Assembly: GCF_021278965.1 (NCBI RefSeq)
Contig: NZ_CP065589.1
Span: 3,291,001-3,355,000 of the forward strand
DNA length: 64,000 nt
Reading direction: 5' to 3'
DNA from: Chryseobacterium capnotolerans
GTDB lineage: Bacteria; Bacteroidota; Bacteroidia; Flavobacteriales; Weeksellaceae
The translations under genes were made by a program, and so were the position numbers. The notes beneath the pieces were generated by a model, which worked only from the letters and a program-made list of their open reading frames with translations, had not been told where the DNA came from and made no database searches. Below are positions 47,133 to 55,544 of this stretch, piece by piece. Position 1 is the stretch's first letter, and the number at the start of each line of letters is the position of its first letter.

Positions 47133-47606
47133 ATGAAATATTTCGTTTCATTTATTTTTCTTTTATTCGCTATTGTCTGCAACAGTCAGAAAAAAACAAA
47201 TTCCAATAATTCCGTAGAAAAAATCATCATTACAAAGAATGACTGCATGACTGGGGACTGCCCTACGTATACGATCATAATTCATAAAAATGGTAAAGTT
47301 GAGCTGAATGCCCGAAGAAATATACCCAAGAACATGAATGGCGATTATACCTCAACGTTAGGTTACCTGGACTGGGAAGTGATCACTCACATGGATTTTA
47401 CTGCGTTAAAGAAGACTTATGGAAACATTCAGTATGTTGACTTTCCCTCCACCGATCTTGAAATTTATTTTTCTAAAGGAAAACCTAAAAAAGTACACGA
47501 TCATGATAATCAAGGGACTCCTGAACTGATAAAACTATATGAACATATAGATCTTCTCTTCATTAAACTGCGCTGGAAAAAAGTAAAAAGGCAAATACAA
47601 TATTAA
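47133..47606 (+). CDS. DUF6438 protein, third paralog
   Basis: This 157-residue protein has the DUF6438 signature (DCMTGDCPTYTIIIHKNGKV, then HMDFTALKKTYGNIQYVDFP). The N-terminus (KYFVSFIFLLFAIVCNSQKK) is a signal sequence; a lipobox is weak (AIVC). It is more divergent from the copies at 16457 and 49823 than those are from each other. It is not preceded by a LuxR gene but has the right half of the palindrome upstream. Function unknown. Confidence 0.78.
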   Translation: MKYFVSFIFLLFAIVCNSQKKTNSNNSVEKIIITKNDCMTGDCPTYTIIIHKNGKVELNARRNIPKNMNGDYTSTLGYLDWEVITHMDFTALKKTYGNIQYVDFPSTDLEIYFSKGKPKKVHDHDNQGTPELIKLYEHIDLLFIKLRWKKVKRQIQY

Positions 47607-47632
47607 TTTTTCCTAAAAATAATTACATAAAG

Positions 47633-47661
47633 AATTCCTGAGAGTTACATCAGGAATTTCA
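47633..47661 (+). terminator. Stem-loop after the DUF6438 gene
   Basis: AATTCCTGA at about 47635 and TCAGGAATT at about 47651 form a 9-bp stem. It lies 30 bases after the stop at 47606. The T-rich tail is weak. Confidence 0.5.
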
Positions 47662-47934
47662 AAGTCTTGTTTATTATATATTCTTTCACTCATTAAAAAA
47701 ATCATCATTTGTGTTTCAGATATTTAAAAGCGCAGAGATTAAGAAAAGGAAATAAAGCAGACAGTACCATTAACACCTTATCTACTCTATTTAAAAATAT
47801 TCCTATTCTTAAAACTCTGCTTGATACTACACTTCTAAAAAATCCTGTTAATGTTCTTATTTTATATCGTTTTTTTAAGTATAAGGCGGGAACTGGGGTT
47901 AGAAAGTAAAGATTACTTATTTTGTGTTTTTTTT

Positions 47935-48308
47935 TTATTGTTCCCGCCTAGAACCAACACATATTATTTCTATAATTAAGGACAAGCGATCAGTTGTAGG
48001 GTTAGTATTACTGTTCCCATTCAGATTCCATTTCAAATTTCCTAAAACGTCCTGTCCCCACTGAGAACCATTATAACCAGAAAACTTATTAATGGGAGCC
48101 GTTTCATAAATCAATAACCCGTTTGCAGGATTGCTTATTGCATTTCGTTGTACTGTTGTCAAACGTGGCAAAAGAACACCTTTAGATGTAGAGTTCACCT
48201 CCAGCATAGAAGAAGGGTCCGGAGGCTGTACTAATGCCAACTTGAGCACTCAAAGTGCCTGATATCAGCAGGTACTGCATTATGTACTATTGTTTGTGTT
48301 TTTATCAT
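47935..48308 (-). pseudogene. Truncated, frameshifted 'GINT' surface protein, copy B of the duplicated module
   Basis: From the ATG at 48308 the minus strand reads a hydrophobic signal region in shifted frames ([14 protein letters not shown]) and then the open 104-residue part, with [39 protein letters not shown] and [18 protein letters not shown]. The end is unrelated to the copy at 14342 (no MALSVRTNGAEAI part), so the C-terminus was lost. It lies divergent to the LuxR gene at 48872, exactly as copy A lies relative to 15520. Confidence 0.62.
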
Positions 48309-48871
48309 ACTCCTTATTGTGTTTTTAATTTTTACAAATCGAGCTTAGTTCTTATCATTAAATATATCTTGATATCATTGTACTCCTGCCAACAATTAGA
48401 TTCAGAATAACGATTTTCATTGCTATGAGAAAAGTGTATCATGGTTATAGTTCTATATCATCAGATGGCATACTTTACAAGTCATTACCTCTGAATACCA
48501 TCTACATCTCTTATTGCAAAATTCTAGTGACAAGAAAAAATCTTTAGAATATTTAAAATACTGTAATGAAAAGAAAGGCTTCGTTCATAATTTTATTTGT
48601 GTTTTTAAAGAAAAGTAACTCAATCATTGTGATGACAAAATTATTGTTCACAGACAGAAAAAAAAATGACAGATATCTGTCATTTTTCGTTAAATTTATT
48701 TTACAAAAAACATGGAGAATACAAAATTTATGGTTATTCAGGAGGATTATATTGTAAAAATTGATTTGAATGATTCTATAACAAAGAATAAAATCGCTCA
48801 CTATCAAATATTTATAAATTTCATGTATGCATAAAGATTTTGGTTATTGTTCTGTAAAAAATTAAAGCACA
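48309..48871. other. Regulatory region of module copy B
   Basis: This 560-base region corresponds to 14949-15519. It holds the perfect palindrome at 48662-48687 followed by CGTTAAATTTATTTTA. The overlapping minus-strand 84-residue ORF shares KNDRYLSFFF with the ORF at 15154 only because both are translations of the palindrome. Confidence 0.55.
48662..48687. promoter_or_regulatory. Perfect palindrome TGACAGATATCTGTCA with A5/T5 flanks, copy B
   Basis: The 16-mer core at 48667-48682 with its A5 and T5 flanks is identical to the 26-base palindrome at 15317-15342. It lies 184 bases upstream of the second LuxR gene, the same spacing as in copy A (177 bases). Confidence 0.72.
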
Positions 48872-49669
48872 ATGAAAAATAAAATTAATCCAATAGATCG
48901 TGATAAATTTTACAATTACTTTTTTGTTAAGAAGGATAAAGAAATAACTGATTATCTTACTTTTTACTCGGCAACCATTGAAAGCATTAAGAACCTCGCA
49001 ATCAGCCCTTACTTTTGGTTTATTACGCATAATACGGAAATGAAAACCAAAATTTTAAGTGATAATATAGAATATTTTACCCCTTTTAACAAAGAAGAAT
49101 GGCTGGATTCGGATACTGATTTTTTTATCAATCTTTTTCATCCTGAAGACCGATTTCATCTTATGGGAGCTTTTGAATTTTCAGCTAGGATGATCTTTAT
49201 GATGGATGAAGACAAGAAAAAACACATTCGTTTCAATTTCTACGGGAGAATGCTGGATAAAAATAATAATTACCGCTGGATACTTCTCCAATCACCTCTA
49301 CAATACAGAAATATTAATAACGAAATAGAAAGTTCGCTGGTTGTTATTTATGATCTTTCTCATTTCCATATTCATAATCAACCCTTATTATCCATTATGG
49401 ATTTTAGTAATAATGAGGTGCAATATTTTAAACATATCGAACAAAATATTAAACAGATTGAAGTGGAAAAACCTGTTATCACAAAACGGGAAAAAGAAAT
49501 TCTGAGATTAATGGCAACAGGACTTAATTCTCCTGAAATAGCCTCTTCCCTTTTTATTTCCTATCATACAGTAGAAAATCATAAAAGAAATTTACGCAAA
49601 AAAACCAATACCAAAACGTCTTCAGAGCTTATTGCTTTTACGATGACACACAGTCTTTTACTTATTTAG
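48872..49669 (+). CDS. LuxR-type transcriptional regulator with PAS-like sensor region, copy B
   Basis: This 265-residue regulator is the paralog of 15520-16320 with the same domain order: a PAS-like part (FFINLFHPEDRFHLMGAFEF, FNFYGRMLDKNNNYRWILLQ) and a LuxR HTH (ITKREKEILRLMATGLNSPE, SLFISYHTVENHKRNL). The HTH helices are nearly identical in the two copies, so they probably bind the same operator. The most divergent part is the N-terminal 60 residues, which may reflect different ligands. It is followed by the palindrome at 49722 and the DUF6438 gene. Confidence 0.85.
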   Translation: MKNKINPIDRDKFYNYFFVKKDKEITDYLTFYSATIESIKNLAISPYFWFITHNTEMKTKILSDNIEYFTPFNKEEWLDSDTDFFINLFHPEDRFHLMGAFEFSARMIFMMDEDKKKHIRFNFYGRMLDKNNNYRWILLQSPLQYRNINNEIESSLVVIYDLSHFHIHNQPLLSIMDFSNNEVQYFKHIEQNIKQIEVEKPVITKREKEILRLMATGLNSPEIASSLFISYHTVENHKRNLRKKTNTKTSSELIAFTMTHSLLLI

Positions 49670-49721
49670 AGATGCACTTGTTGGGATTGATACTTAAAAA
49701 TGATTTTCGATTCTCTAAAAA

Positions 49722-49737
49722 TAACAGATATCTGTCA
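49722..49737. promoter_or_regulatory. Near-perfect palindrome upstream of the DUF6438 gene, copy B
   Basis: TAACAGATATCTGTCA has one mismatch and is followed by ATTTCATATCT as in copy A. It lies 85 bases upstream of the start at 49823. Confidence 0.65.
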
Positions 49738-49822
49738 TTTCATATCTATTATTTTCTTTGGAAATTGCATCCGTGATCTATTCAGCCAGAATAGATAGAT
49801 AATAAACAACCTCAATTATAGT

Positions 49823-50278
49823 ATGAAATATATTGTTTCATTAATCTTTATTTTATTGATTAATGCTTGTAGCAGTCATAAAAATATGAATTCCTCTTCT
49901 GCAGCAGAAAAAATAACCATCACCAAAAATCCATGTTATGGATATTGCCCGGAATACACCTTTGTTATTCAAAATAATAAAACAGTTCTGCTAAATGCCA
50001 GAGGTAATATGAAAAACAATTTAAAGGGTAGTTATAGTGCTGTTATAACAAAAGATAAACTAGATGCTATCAAAGCTTTAGATTTCACATCAATGAAAGA
50101 TTCTTACGGAGATCATGGGATTTCCGATCTGTCATCTACTAATATTGAAGTTAGTTTTTCAGAGAAAGAACCAAAGAAAATATATGATTATGGCAACCAT
50201 GGAACTCCTGAACTTGAAAAATTGTATCAGCAGATAGACCAACTTATTGATACGTTACAATGGGTAAAAATTAAATAA
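49823..50278 (+). CDS. DUF6438 lipoprotein, copy B
   Basis: This 151-residue lipoprotein has a lipobox LINAC at residues 12-16 and the DUF6438 signature (PCYGYCPEYTFVIQNNKTVL, then FTSMKDSYGDHGISDLSST). It is the closest paralog of 16457-16915. It follows the LuxR gene on the same strand after the palindrome at 49722. Its function is not known; being a lipoprotein with a regulator next to it suggests a stress or envelope role, which is inference. Confidence 0.82.
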   Translation: MKYIVSLIFILLINACSSHKNMNSSSAAEKITITKNPCYGYCPEYTFVIQNNKTVLLNARGNMKNNLKGSYSAVITKDKLDAIKALDFTSMKDSYGDHGISDLSSTNIEVSFSEKEPKKIYDYGNHGTPELEKLYQQIDQLIDTLQWVKIK

Positions 50279-50668
50279 CCTGGGCTCAGGATAAGGAGGA
50301 TAAGGATGAATGGCTAAAAGACTGGATCATACCACTACTGGGAAGAGTCATAAATACGGTCTAAAAAAGTGAATACAAAAGTAACTGTTATCCTTTATAA
50401 ATTCCATGATTTCAAACTTCCATATTCTAGCCTTTTCAAAGTGTACTGTTCAGGGATTAAGAAATATTGCATGTTTTTATGATCAAATTTTTATATCGAT
50501 TTTCTACTTTTCCCTAAAAAACATGGATATTCTGACCTGAAACCAAGCCCTTGACATTTAATAATATCAAGGGTTTATTTCTCAGAAAATGAACTTTAGA
50601 ATACGTCTTATTTAAAACAGAGCTGAAAGACATTATTCCAATCTGAATATCATTTTTCCTTTATAAAG
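50279..50668. other. Intergenic region with a short coding-like remnant
   Basis: On the plus strand 50281-50364 reads WAQDKEDKDEWLKDWIIPLL and GRVINTV before a stop, which looks like the end of a protein, possibly a fragment. A stem-loop lies at 50547-50574. Otherwise nothing is supported. Confidence 0.35.
50547..50574. terminator. Stem-loop between DUF6438 and T6SS effector genes
   Basis: AGCCCTTGA at about 50547 pairs with TCAAGGGTT at about 50566 around a 10-base loop with one wobble pair, followed by TATTTC. It could end transcripts of either flanking gene. Confidence 0.5.
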
Positions 50669-51613
50669 CTATTTTGATGAAATGATATTCGAAATGCTCT
50701 CAGAAGTGAGCATAAATTCTTTGGAAGGGAAATTCTTATAAGAAATTTGTTTAGTTTCATACCTGGTTTCTTTGCCTAATCCTACCTGAAATGAAGTTAC
50801 CTTTTCATCATACCTGTTTGTGTTGGTATCGATCAGCATTTCTCGATCTGTAATAAGCCGGCTTTCAATGTTGGTGTGTTTTGTATATTTAAAAATACCT
50901 TTATTGGCAGACACCAGTTTTTTTTCTATTTCCTGATCGCCTTCTGTGGATTCTTTTAAAAGATTCTGCAATATCCCGGCTTTATTATAGGTGAATTTAA
51001 TATTCCATTTGTCAAGGTAGTCATTAGCCTGGCTCCTGTAAGATTCCATATAACCTTTGATTATTCTGAAATCTTTATGTTTATATTTTCCATAGGATGA
51101 AATATATTTTAAATCATCAAGGCCGTATCCTGTCAGAAAATCCTCCAGAAAGTCGATCAGATCAGAAATATTCAGATCTTCACCAACATTTTTCTGTAAA
51201 TATTTGTAGTAGGAATCATTCAGATAAAAGATATCCTTATCCCCAATTGCTATTTTTCTTTCTTTATCATCAAACGCAATGGTAAGTTTTGTGTTGTACC
51301 CTTCATTTTTATAATTCAGCAAAAGCAATTTCTGATTTTTTGTTAAAATACAAATATTGGGAGCTTTCTTTTCTGACAGCTGAGAATCATTAAAACCATA
51401 GAAAGCTATGCTGTCTTTTTTAGGGTTTGAAATATAAATAAGATGCTTCAGACTTACCTGATCATCTTTACTGATTTTTCTGTCATCAACATATTCTCCT
51501 TTATCGATAGTTTTGTTGACAATTTGCGTTATTGAATAGGATTTAGGTACCTGAGCACAGGCATTGACATGAAATATGCCAAGGATAAGCAATACATATA
51601 CTAAATTTCTCAT
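50669..51613 (-). CDS. Secreted hypothetical protein, candidate immunity partner of the DUF4280 effector
   Basis: This 314-residue protein has a signal peptide with a lipobox-like HVNAC near residue 19. The rest is charged with no recognised domain (KYLQKNVGEDLNISDLIDFL, DYLDKWNIKFTYNKAG). It follows the DUF4280 gene with a 3-base gap and is the last gene of the T6SS effector run. Genes in this position usually encode the immunity protein of the preceding effector, so a periplasmic lipoprotein blocking a cell-envelope-acting toxin is a reasonable proposal. The assignment rests on context only. Confidence 0.5.
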   Translation of the reverse strand: MRNLVYVLLILGIFHVNACAQVPKSYSITQIVNKTIDKGEYVDDRKISKDDQVSLKHLIYISNPKKDSIAFYGFNDSQLSEKKAPNICILTKNQKLLLLNYKNEGYNTKLTIAFDDKERKIAIGDKDIFYLNDSYYKYLQKNVGEDLNISDLIDFLEDFLTGYGLDDLKYISSYGKYKHKDFRIIKGYMESYRSQANDYLDKWNIKFTYNKAGILQNLLKESTEGDQEIEKKLVSANKGIFKYTKHTNIESRLITDREMLIDTNTNRYDEKVTSFQVGLGKETRYETKQISYKNFPSKEFMLTSESISNIISSK

Positions 51614-51616
51614 CGA

Positions 51617-53007
51617 TTAAATTTTTACTTTTTTCCAAAATATCGTATATCCGGCAACACGGGTTGCTTCTAAGCCAAAAGACTGCTTCGTGGCATTCTT
51701 ATAGTAAAAATTCCCTGTCGTCCAATAGTCTTCTTTTGCAAAATCCGCATTAGGAATAGCATACACTGCTTTATTTTTTTCTTTTACGACTTTGTGGGTA
51801 TGGTTACCTTTATCACACTTATCATCATGAATTGAGTTGTATGCTAAAGTTGAGCCTCTTCTTCCTGTTACTTTACCAACGAAAGAATCGTACAGGCTTT
51901 TACTGATTTTAATATAGTCATATTCATCAAATTTATTATGACCGTATTTGGTTTTACTATCGGGCTTTAAATCTGTGTCAATTCCCCAGGCCAGGAAGTC
52001 TTCTCCATCCCATTGTGTAGCATTATCGGTAGGATCATTTTTTACCTCATCCACGTCTCTTAGAAGAGCATCAATGGCGCCTGCTCTTGAATGTAAGGAA
52101 ATGGTATCTTTTTCAGAGGTTTTCATTTCAACTTTATCTTTGGCATCCACACTGGAGTAACTTGAGTTTAATAATTCGAACATTGTTTTGCCAACTCTTT
52201 TTGCTTCGTTGTAGTTGGTGTGTGCTATATAAAGATATTCTTCTTTTTCGGATGACAGTCCTTCATGTTTAATAATATTACATACCTTCTGGAACTCACT
52301 GTGTTCAATCTTCAGTTTTTTAGGGCTTTTGTAAACATCTTCTTCTGAGCCTTTTCCTTCACAGGCATAGACATCTGTCTCTTTTCCTATTTTCTGTCCT
52401 TTTACGCTACCCTCAAAAGTTCCATTATAATTATAAAAGTTACCGTTGATCTTTTCTTTTGATTCCGGTACAGGGGCTCCCACGGCGTCTACACTTTCCG
52501 GCTGATGGATCTGTCCGCTATCCGTAATGGTAATATCGACGCCTCCATAGGTACAGGGAATAGTACTTTTCTGCAGTAACACTGGCTGTTCCTGAGACAG
52601 ATAGGTTCCCACATCTTTCCAGTCTCTTACATTCATAACAGCGGTACAGGGAACGGCTGCATTGGGACTTTTTTTACAGTTTCCTAAAAAAACAAGGCTC
52701 TTGGGCCCCCTCTCTTTTATGGTAGCCGTTTTCTTATCTTGTATGGTAGGGGTATCATAATTCACCTTCATGGTCCCTTTGGGATTGGTACACAATACAC
52801 ATTCCAAAGTAGCGGTATCTATGACCACTTTCAATCCATCATCGGTATTATCTTTTTTTCGTTTTCTGCACGCTTTTCCTCCATCTTCTTGCTGTTGGCC
52901 ACTCTCATCTCCTCACTATCCTGTGGAGTACTCTGTGACTGAGCTTGCGGGGCAGGAGTCTGGTTCTGGGCTTCCGGCGCGACTCCTTCTTTATCTAATA
53001 TATCCAT
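51617..53007 (-). CDS. T6SS effector with DUF4280 PAAR-like domain (one-base shift)
   Basis: From ATG 53007 the frame reads MDILDKEGVAPEAQNQTPAP and a helical charged stretch, then stops because of an A7 run (52854-52860 on the plus strand). Eight A join it to DNTDDGLKVVIDTATLECVL and the 405-residue open frame. The DUF4280 domain follows (GPKSLVFLGNCKKSPNAAVP, then STIPCTYGGVDITITDSG) and probably caps the VgrG tip like a PAAR protein. Residues 190-400 are a possible toxin domain with CNIIKHEGLSSEKEEYL, ARAGAIDAL-like and WDGEDFLAWG stretches; the Glu in KHEG may be catalytic in a cell-wall hydrolase, which is inference. The start overlaps the upstream gene by 13 bases. Confidence 0.65.
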
Positions 53008-53699
53008 AGCAATGAATGTTTTAAATGAATATTGTGCTTTTTAATTTCTATAAAACCTTCTTCATACTGATCTCCTTTGCAGGTAAATACGCCTCTGAAA
53101 TCACTGATGTCAGTATGTTCCAGATTTTGAGCAGAAATCTTTAAAACCATTTGATCTCCTACTTTCACGGGAGTCATTATTTCTGTAAACCCTTCTGCTG
53201 ATTCTCTTTTTCTTTTTGTTTCAAAGGATCGTAACAACCCGTTAAAAAGCAATCCAAACATTTTATAACTTCCAAGAAAGTCAATCAGGTTAGCCTCATC
53301 TTCAAGCAAGCTGGCTATCCGACTGAAATAATTATCAATAGCCTCTCCTTTATGGGTTTTTGATAATTCATTTTGAATTTTAAGCCACCTCATCCGCAAG
53401 AAAAGTAAATTATCTACCCCCATTATATTTCCTTCATCATCGACTCTGCATTCTATTTCATCAAATAAATAGCTTATTTTTTTTATAAATTTCCCCATGG
53501 CATCTTCATCATCAGAAAAATCAAATTCTACCACCAAAAGCTGAAACCGATATTCTTCCTTTACTTTTCCAAGGTAGTAAACCTCAACCTGCCTGGCATA
53601 GCTTTTTGTGATATTGTAGGCAGGATTTTTCTGTTCGGTTACAATGGTTTCCAACCTGTACATTTTCTGATGGAAGTTCTGCAATATATTGGGTATCAT
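52995..53699 (-). CDS. T6SS cluster protein of unknown function
   Basis: This 234-residue protein has no signal peptide and no recognised domain. It starts MIPNILQNFHQKMYRLETIV and has an acidic stretch (VVEFDFSDDEDAMGKFIKKI). It lies between the Tle1-like effector (2-base gap) and the DUF4280 effector (13-base overlap), so all are probably cotranscribed. The position suits an adaptor or chaperone that loads an effector on VgrG, but no motif proves it. Confidence 0.6.
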   Translation of the reverse strand: MIPNILQNFHQKMYRLETIVTEQKNPAYNITKSYARQVEVYYLGKVKEEYRFQLLVVEFDFSDDEDAMGKFIKKISYLFDEIECRVDDEGNIMGVDNLLFLRMRWLKIQNELSKTHKGEAIDNYFSRIASLLEDEANLIDFLGSYKMFGLLFNGLLRSFETKRKRESAEGFTEIMTPVKVGDQMVLKISAQNLEHTDISDFRGVFTCKGDQYEEGFIEIKKHNIHLKHSLLWIY

Positions 53700-53701
53700 A
53701 T

Positions 53702-55534
53702 TTAATATATTCTTCTTTGATAATCATTATTGGGATCCATTCCCATCCAGTCTCTGTTGGCCGACCAGTGAAGGTATTGCTTACGCATAATCCGTAATAA
53801 AGTTTGCGGATGATAAGCGGTAACCGTCACTTCTTCCAATGTTGTCGTTTTCATTTTATTCCCGTTTTCATCCAGCTTCTCTTCAGGAGGTTCTTGCGAA
53901 TCAGGTTCCTGTACAGGCTCAGGATGTAACAGCCTTTGTAATGCTTTCTCCTGTTTTTCTTTTTCAACCTGTTCATCTGATTTGAAATCCCATTTACCAT
54001 CATTCTCAAATACATAGCCATGTAAAAGATCTTTTGCATGAGGCAAATATTTATCATTTTCTATGGAAAAAGTAGTCTCTGTTTTCGTCATTAACTGATG
54101 ATCATACAGATTTTCCCCATGTTCTTCCATAAAATGCAGAGGGATATAGCTATATTCTTTCCTTAGAAATCGGGTTCCGGTTATTTTACGGTACACACCT
54201 CCCAAGGTAAGGACATTCAGGAAACTATTATTGATTTCGATCTGATCATCATCAAACCAAGACTCATCAATCAGTTGTTGTCTCCGTTTATTGAGGAACC
54301 ATACGGGTTTGTGATTGGAAGTTTCTATTTCATCCACTTTCTCTGTTCCGTTCTCATAAGCACCACCAATATCGCAGTGTACTCCGGGAAATTCTTTTTC
54401 AATACTTCCCGGAAACTTCGTTAATGAAAAATTTTCCCGGTGCTCATTGGCTGCAGTAAAATGAACAGCCTTAAAGTAAGGTCCCGGATTTTTGAGCTGT
54501 AACTGCTCTACATCATCTCCAAAATTGTATTTAGGTCCTAAAGCAGAATGCTTCATTCCTTCCCATCCTATACGTCTGAGCCCTCCCATATCACCAAATT
54601 CTTCATAAGAAGATACCGTATCATACACCCCGATAAAACGAACATCAAGATCTAAGTCTTCAAGTTGCTGCTCAGATAAAACTTTTTTACTTAAAAGATA
54701 ATATCCCAGAAAACCAAATTTTGGAAGTTTACCATCTTTGATATATTTCGGATCTACTTCAATATTATCTTTATCTATCCAGATATCTCCATATTCAGGA
54801 ATCGCTGCCGGACCATAAGGAGAATTAACCTGAGTATATCCTATGATCTTTCTAGATTTTTTGATCTCAACATCTTTGGGTCTTTTATTTCCATTGATTT
54901 CATAAGCAAAATTTCTTGCTGCAGCAGCTCCACGACTAAACCCAAAAGTATCAATGGTAATTTTCATTAATTTTACTTTACCATTTGTCTCAGCAATAAG
55001 TTTTTTAATGCGTTCAGCGGTCATTTCACACCCTTTCCTCACTTTCCCCCGCACTCCGGTTTTACCGGACCCATATTGAAATCCATCATCTACATCCCTG
55101 TTATTATCCAGTGTTCCAATTCCTTCTACATAGACACCATACGTTGTCTGTTGACAACATTTATACATTCTGGCAACATTGGTATAATCGTTACTAAAAC
55201 TATTATCAACTCCCTTTTTATCCAACCATCCCTGATGGCTAGATTTAAGATACTGATGATATTCAGAATTATCATCCAGCATCTTTTTCTTTTGCAGTCT
55301 TTCATATTCTTTTTCCTGTAAGATTCTTGTCTCTTTAATTGCCTTTTCTTTCTCCTTGATCTGATCATCCGTATCAGTACTGTTCATTTTATTCTTTCCA
55401 TCCCTGTACTCCATCCTCAATTCGCTGTTTTTCAGATTATTCAGAGTACCATCAAAGAATACTCCGAATTCCAGATACAGCTCATCTAGAGGAGTTTTAG
55501 GATTGCCCGTGTTGTATACAAAAGTTTTTCCCAT
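53702..55534 (-). CDS. Tle1-like T6SS phospholipase effector (DUF2235)
   Basis: This 610-residue protein carries the DUF2235 fold used by Tle1 phospholipase effectors. It contains FDGT at 27-30, the serine-nucleophile motif GFSRGA at 198-203 (Ser200) within ITIDTFGFSRGAAAARNFAY, and the later GVHCDIGGAYENG segment that should provide the catalytic Asp region. A His that completes the triad is expected further on. There is no signal peptide, as typical for T6SS cargo. It lies downstream of a DUF2931 gene that is likely its immunity partner and upstream of the 234-residue protein. The frame is intact. Confidence 0.82.
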   Translation of the reverse strand: MGKTFVYNTGNPKTPLDELYLEFGVFFDGTLNNLKNSELRMEYRDGKNKMNSTDTDDQIKEKEKAIKETRILQEKEYERLQKKKMLDDNSEYHQYLKSSHQGWLDKKGVDNSFSNDYTNVARMYKCCQQTTYGVYVEGIGTLDNNRDVDDGFQYGSGKTGVRGKVRKGCEMTAERIKKLIAETNGKVKLMKITIDTFGFSRGAAAARNFAYEINGNKRPKDVEIKKSRKIIGYTQVNSPYGPAAIPEYGDIWIDKDNIEVDPKYIKDGKLPKFGFLGYYLLSKKVLSEQQLEDLDLDVRFIGVYDTVSSYEEFGDMGGLRRIGWEGMKHSALGPKYNFGDDVEQLQLKNPGPYFKAVHFTAANEHRENFSLTKFPGSIEKEFPGVHCDIGGAYENGTEKVDEIETSNHKPVWFLNKRRQQLIDESWFDDDQIEINNSFLNVLTLGGVYRKITGTRFLRKEYSYIPLHFMEEHGENLYDHQLMTKTETTFSIENDKYLPHAKDLLHGYVFENDGKWDFKSDEQVEKEKQEKALQRLLHPEPVQEPDSQEPPEEKLDENGNKMKTTTLEEVTVTAYHPQTLLRIMRKQYLHWSANRDWMGMDPNNDYQRRIY

Positions 55535-55544
55535 AGTTTTGTTT

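Noticed and set aside
47709..47909. 66-residue plus-strand ORF
   Set aside because: It has no homolog in the window, lacks a convincing start context and lies in a decayed zone.
47883..47949. Inverted repeat GGCGGGAAC ... GTTCCCGCC
   Set aside because: The arms are 9 bases and 50 bases apart at the end of a broken gene; it could be a weak hairpin but there is no evidence for a functional site or insertion sequence end.
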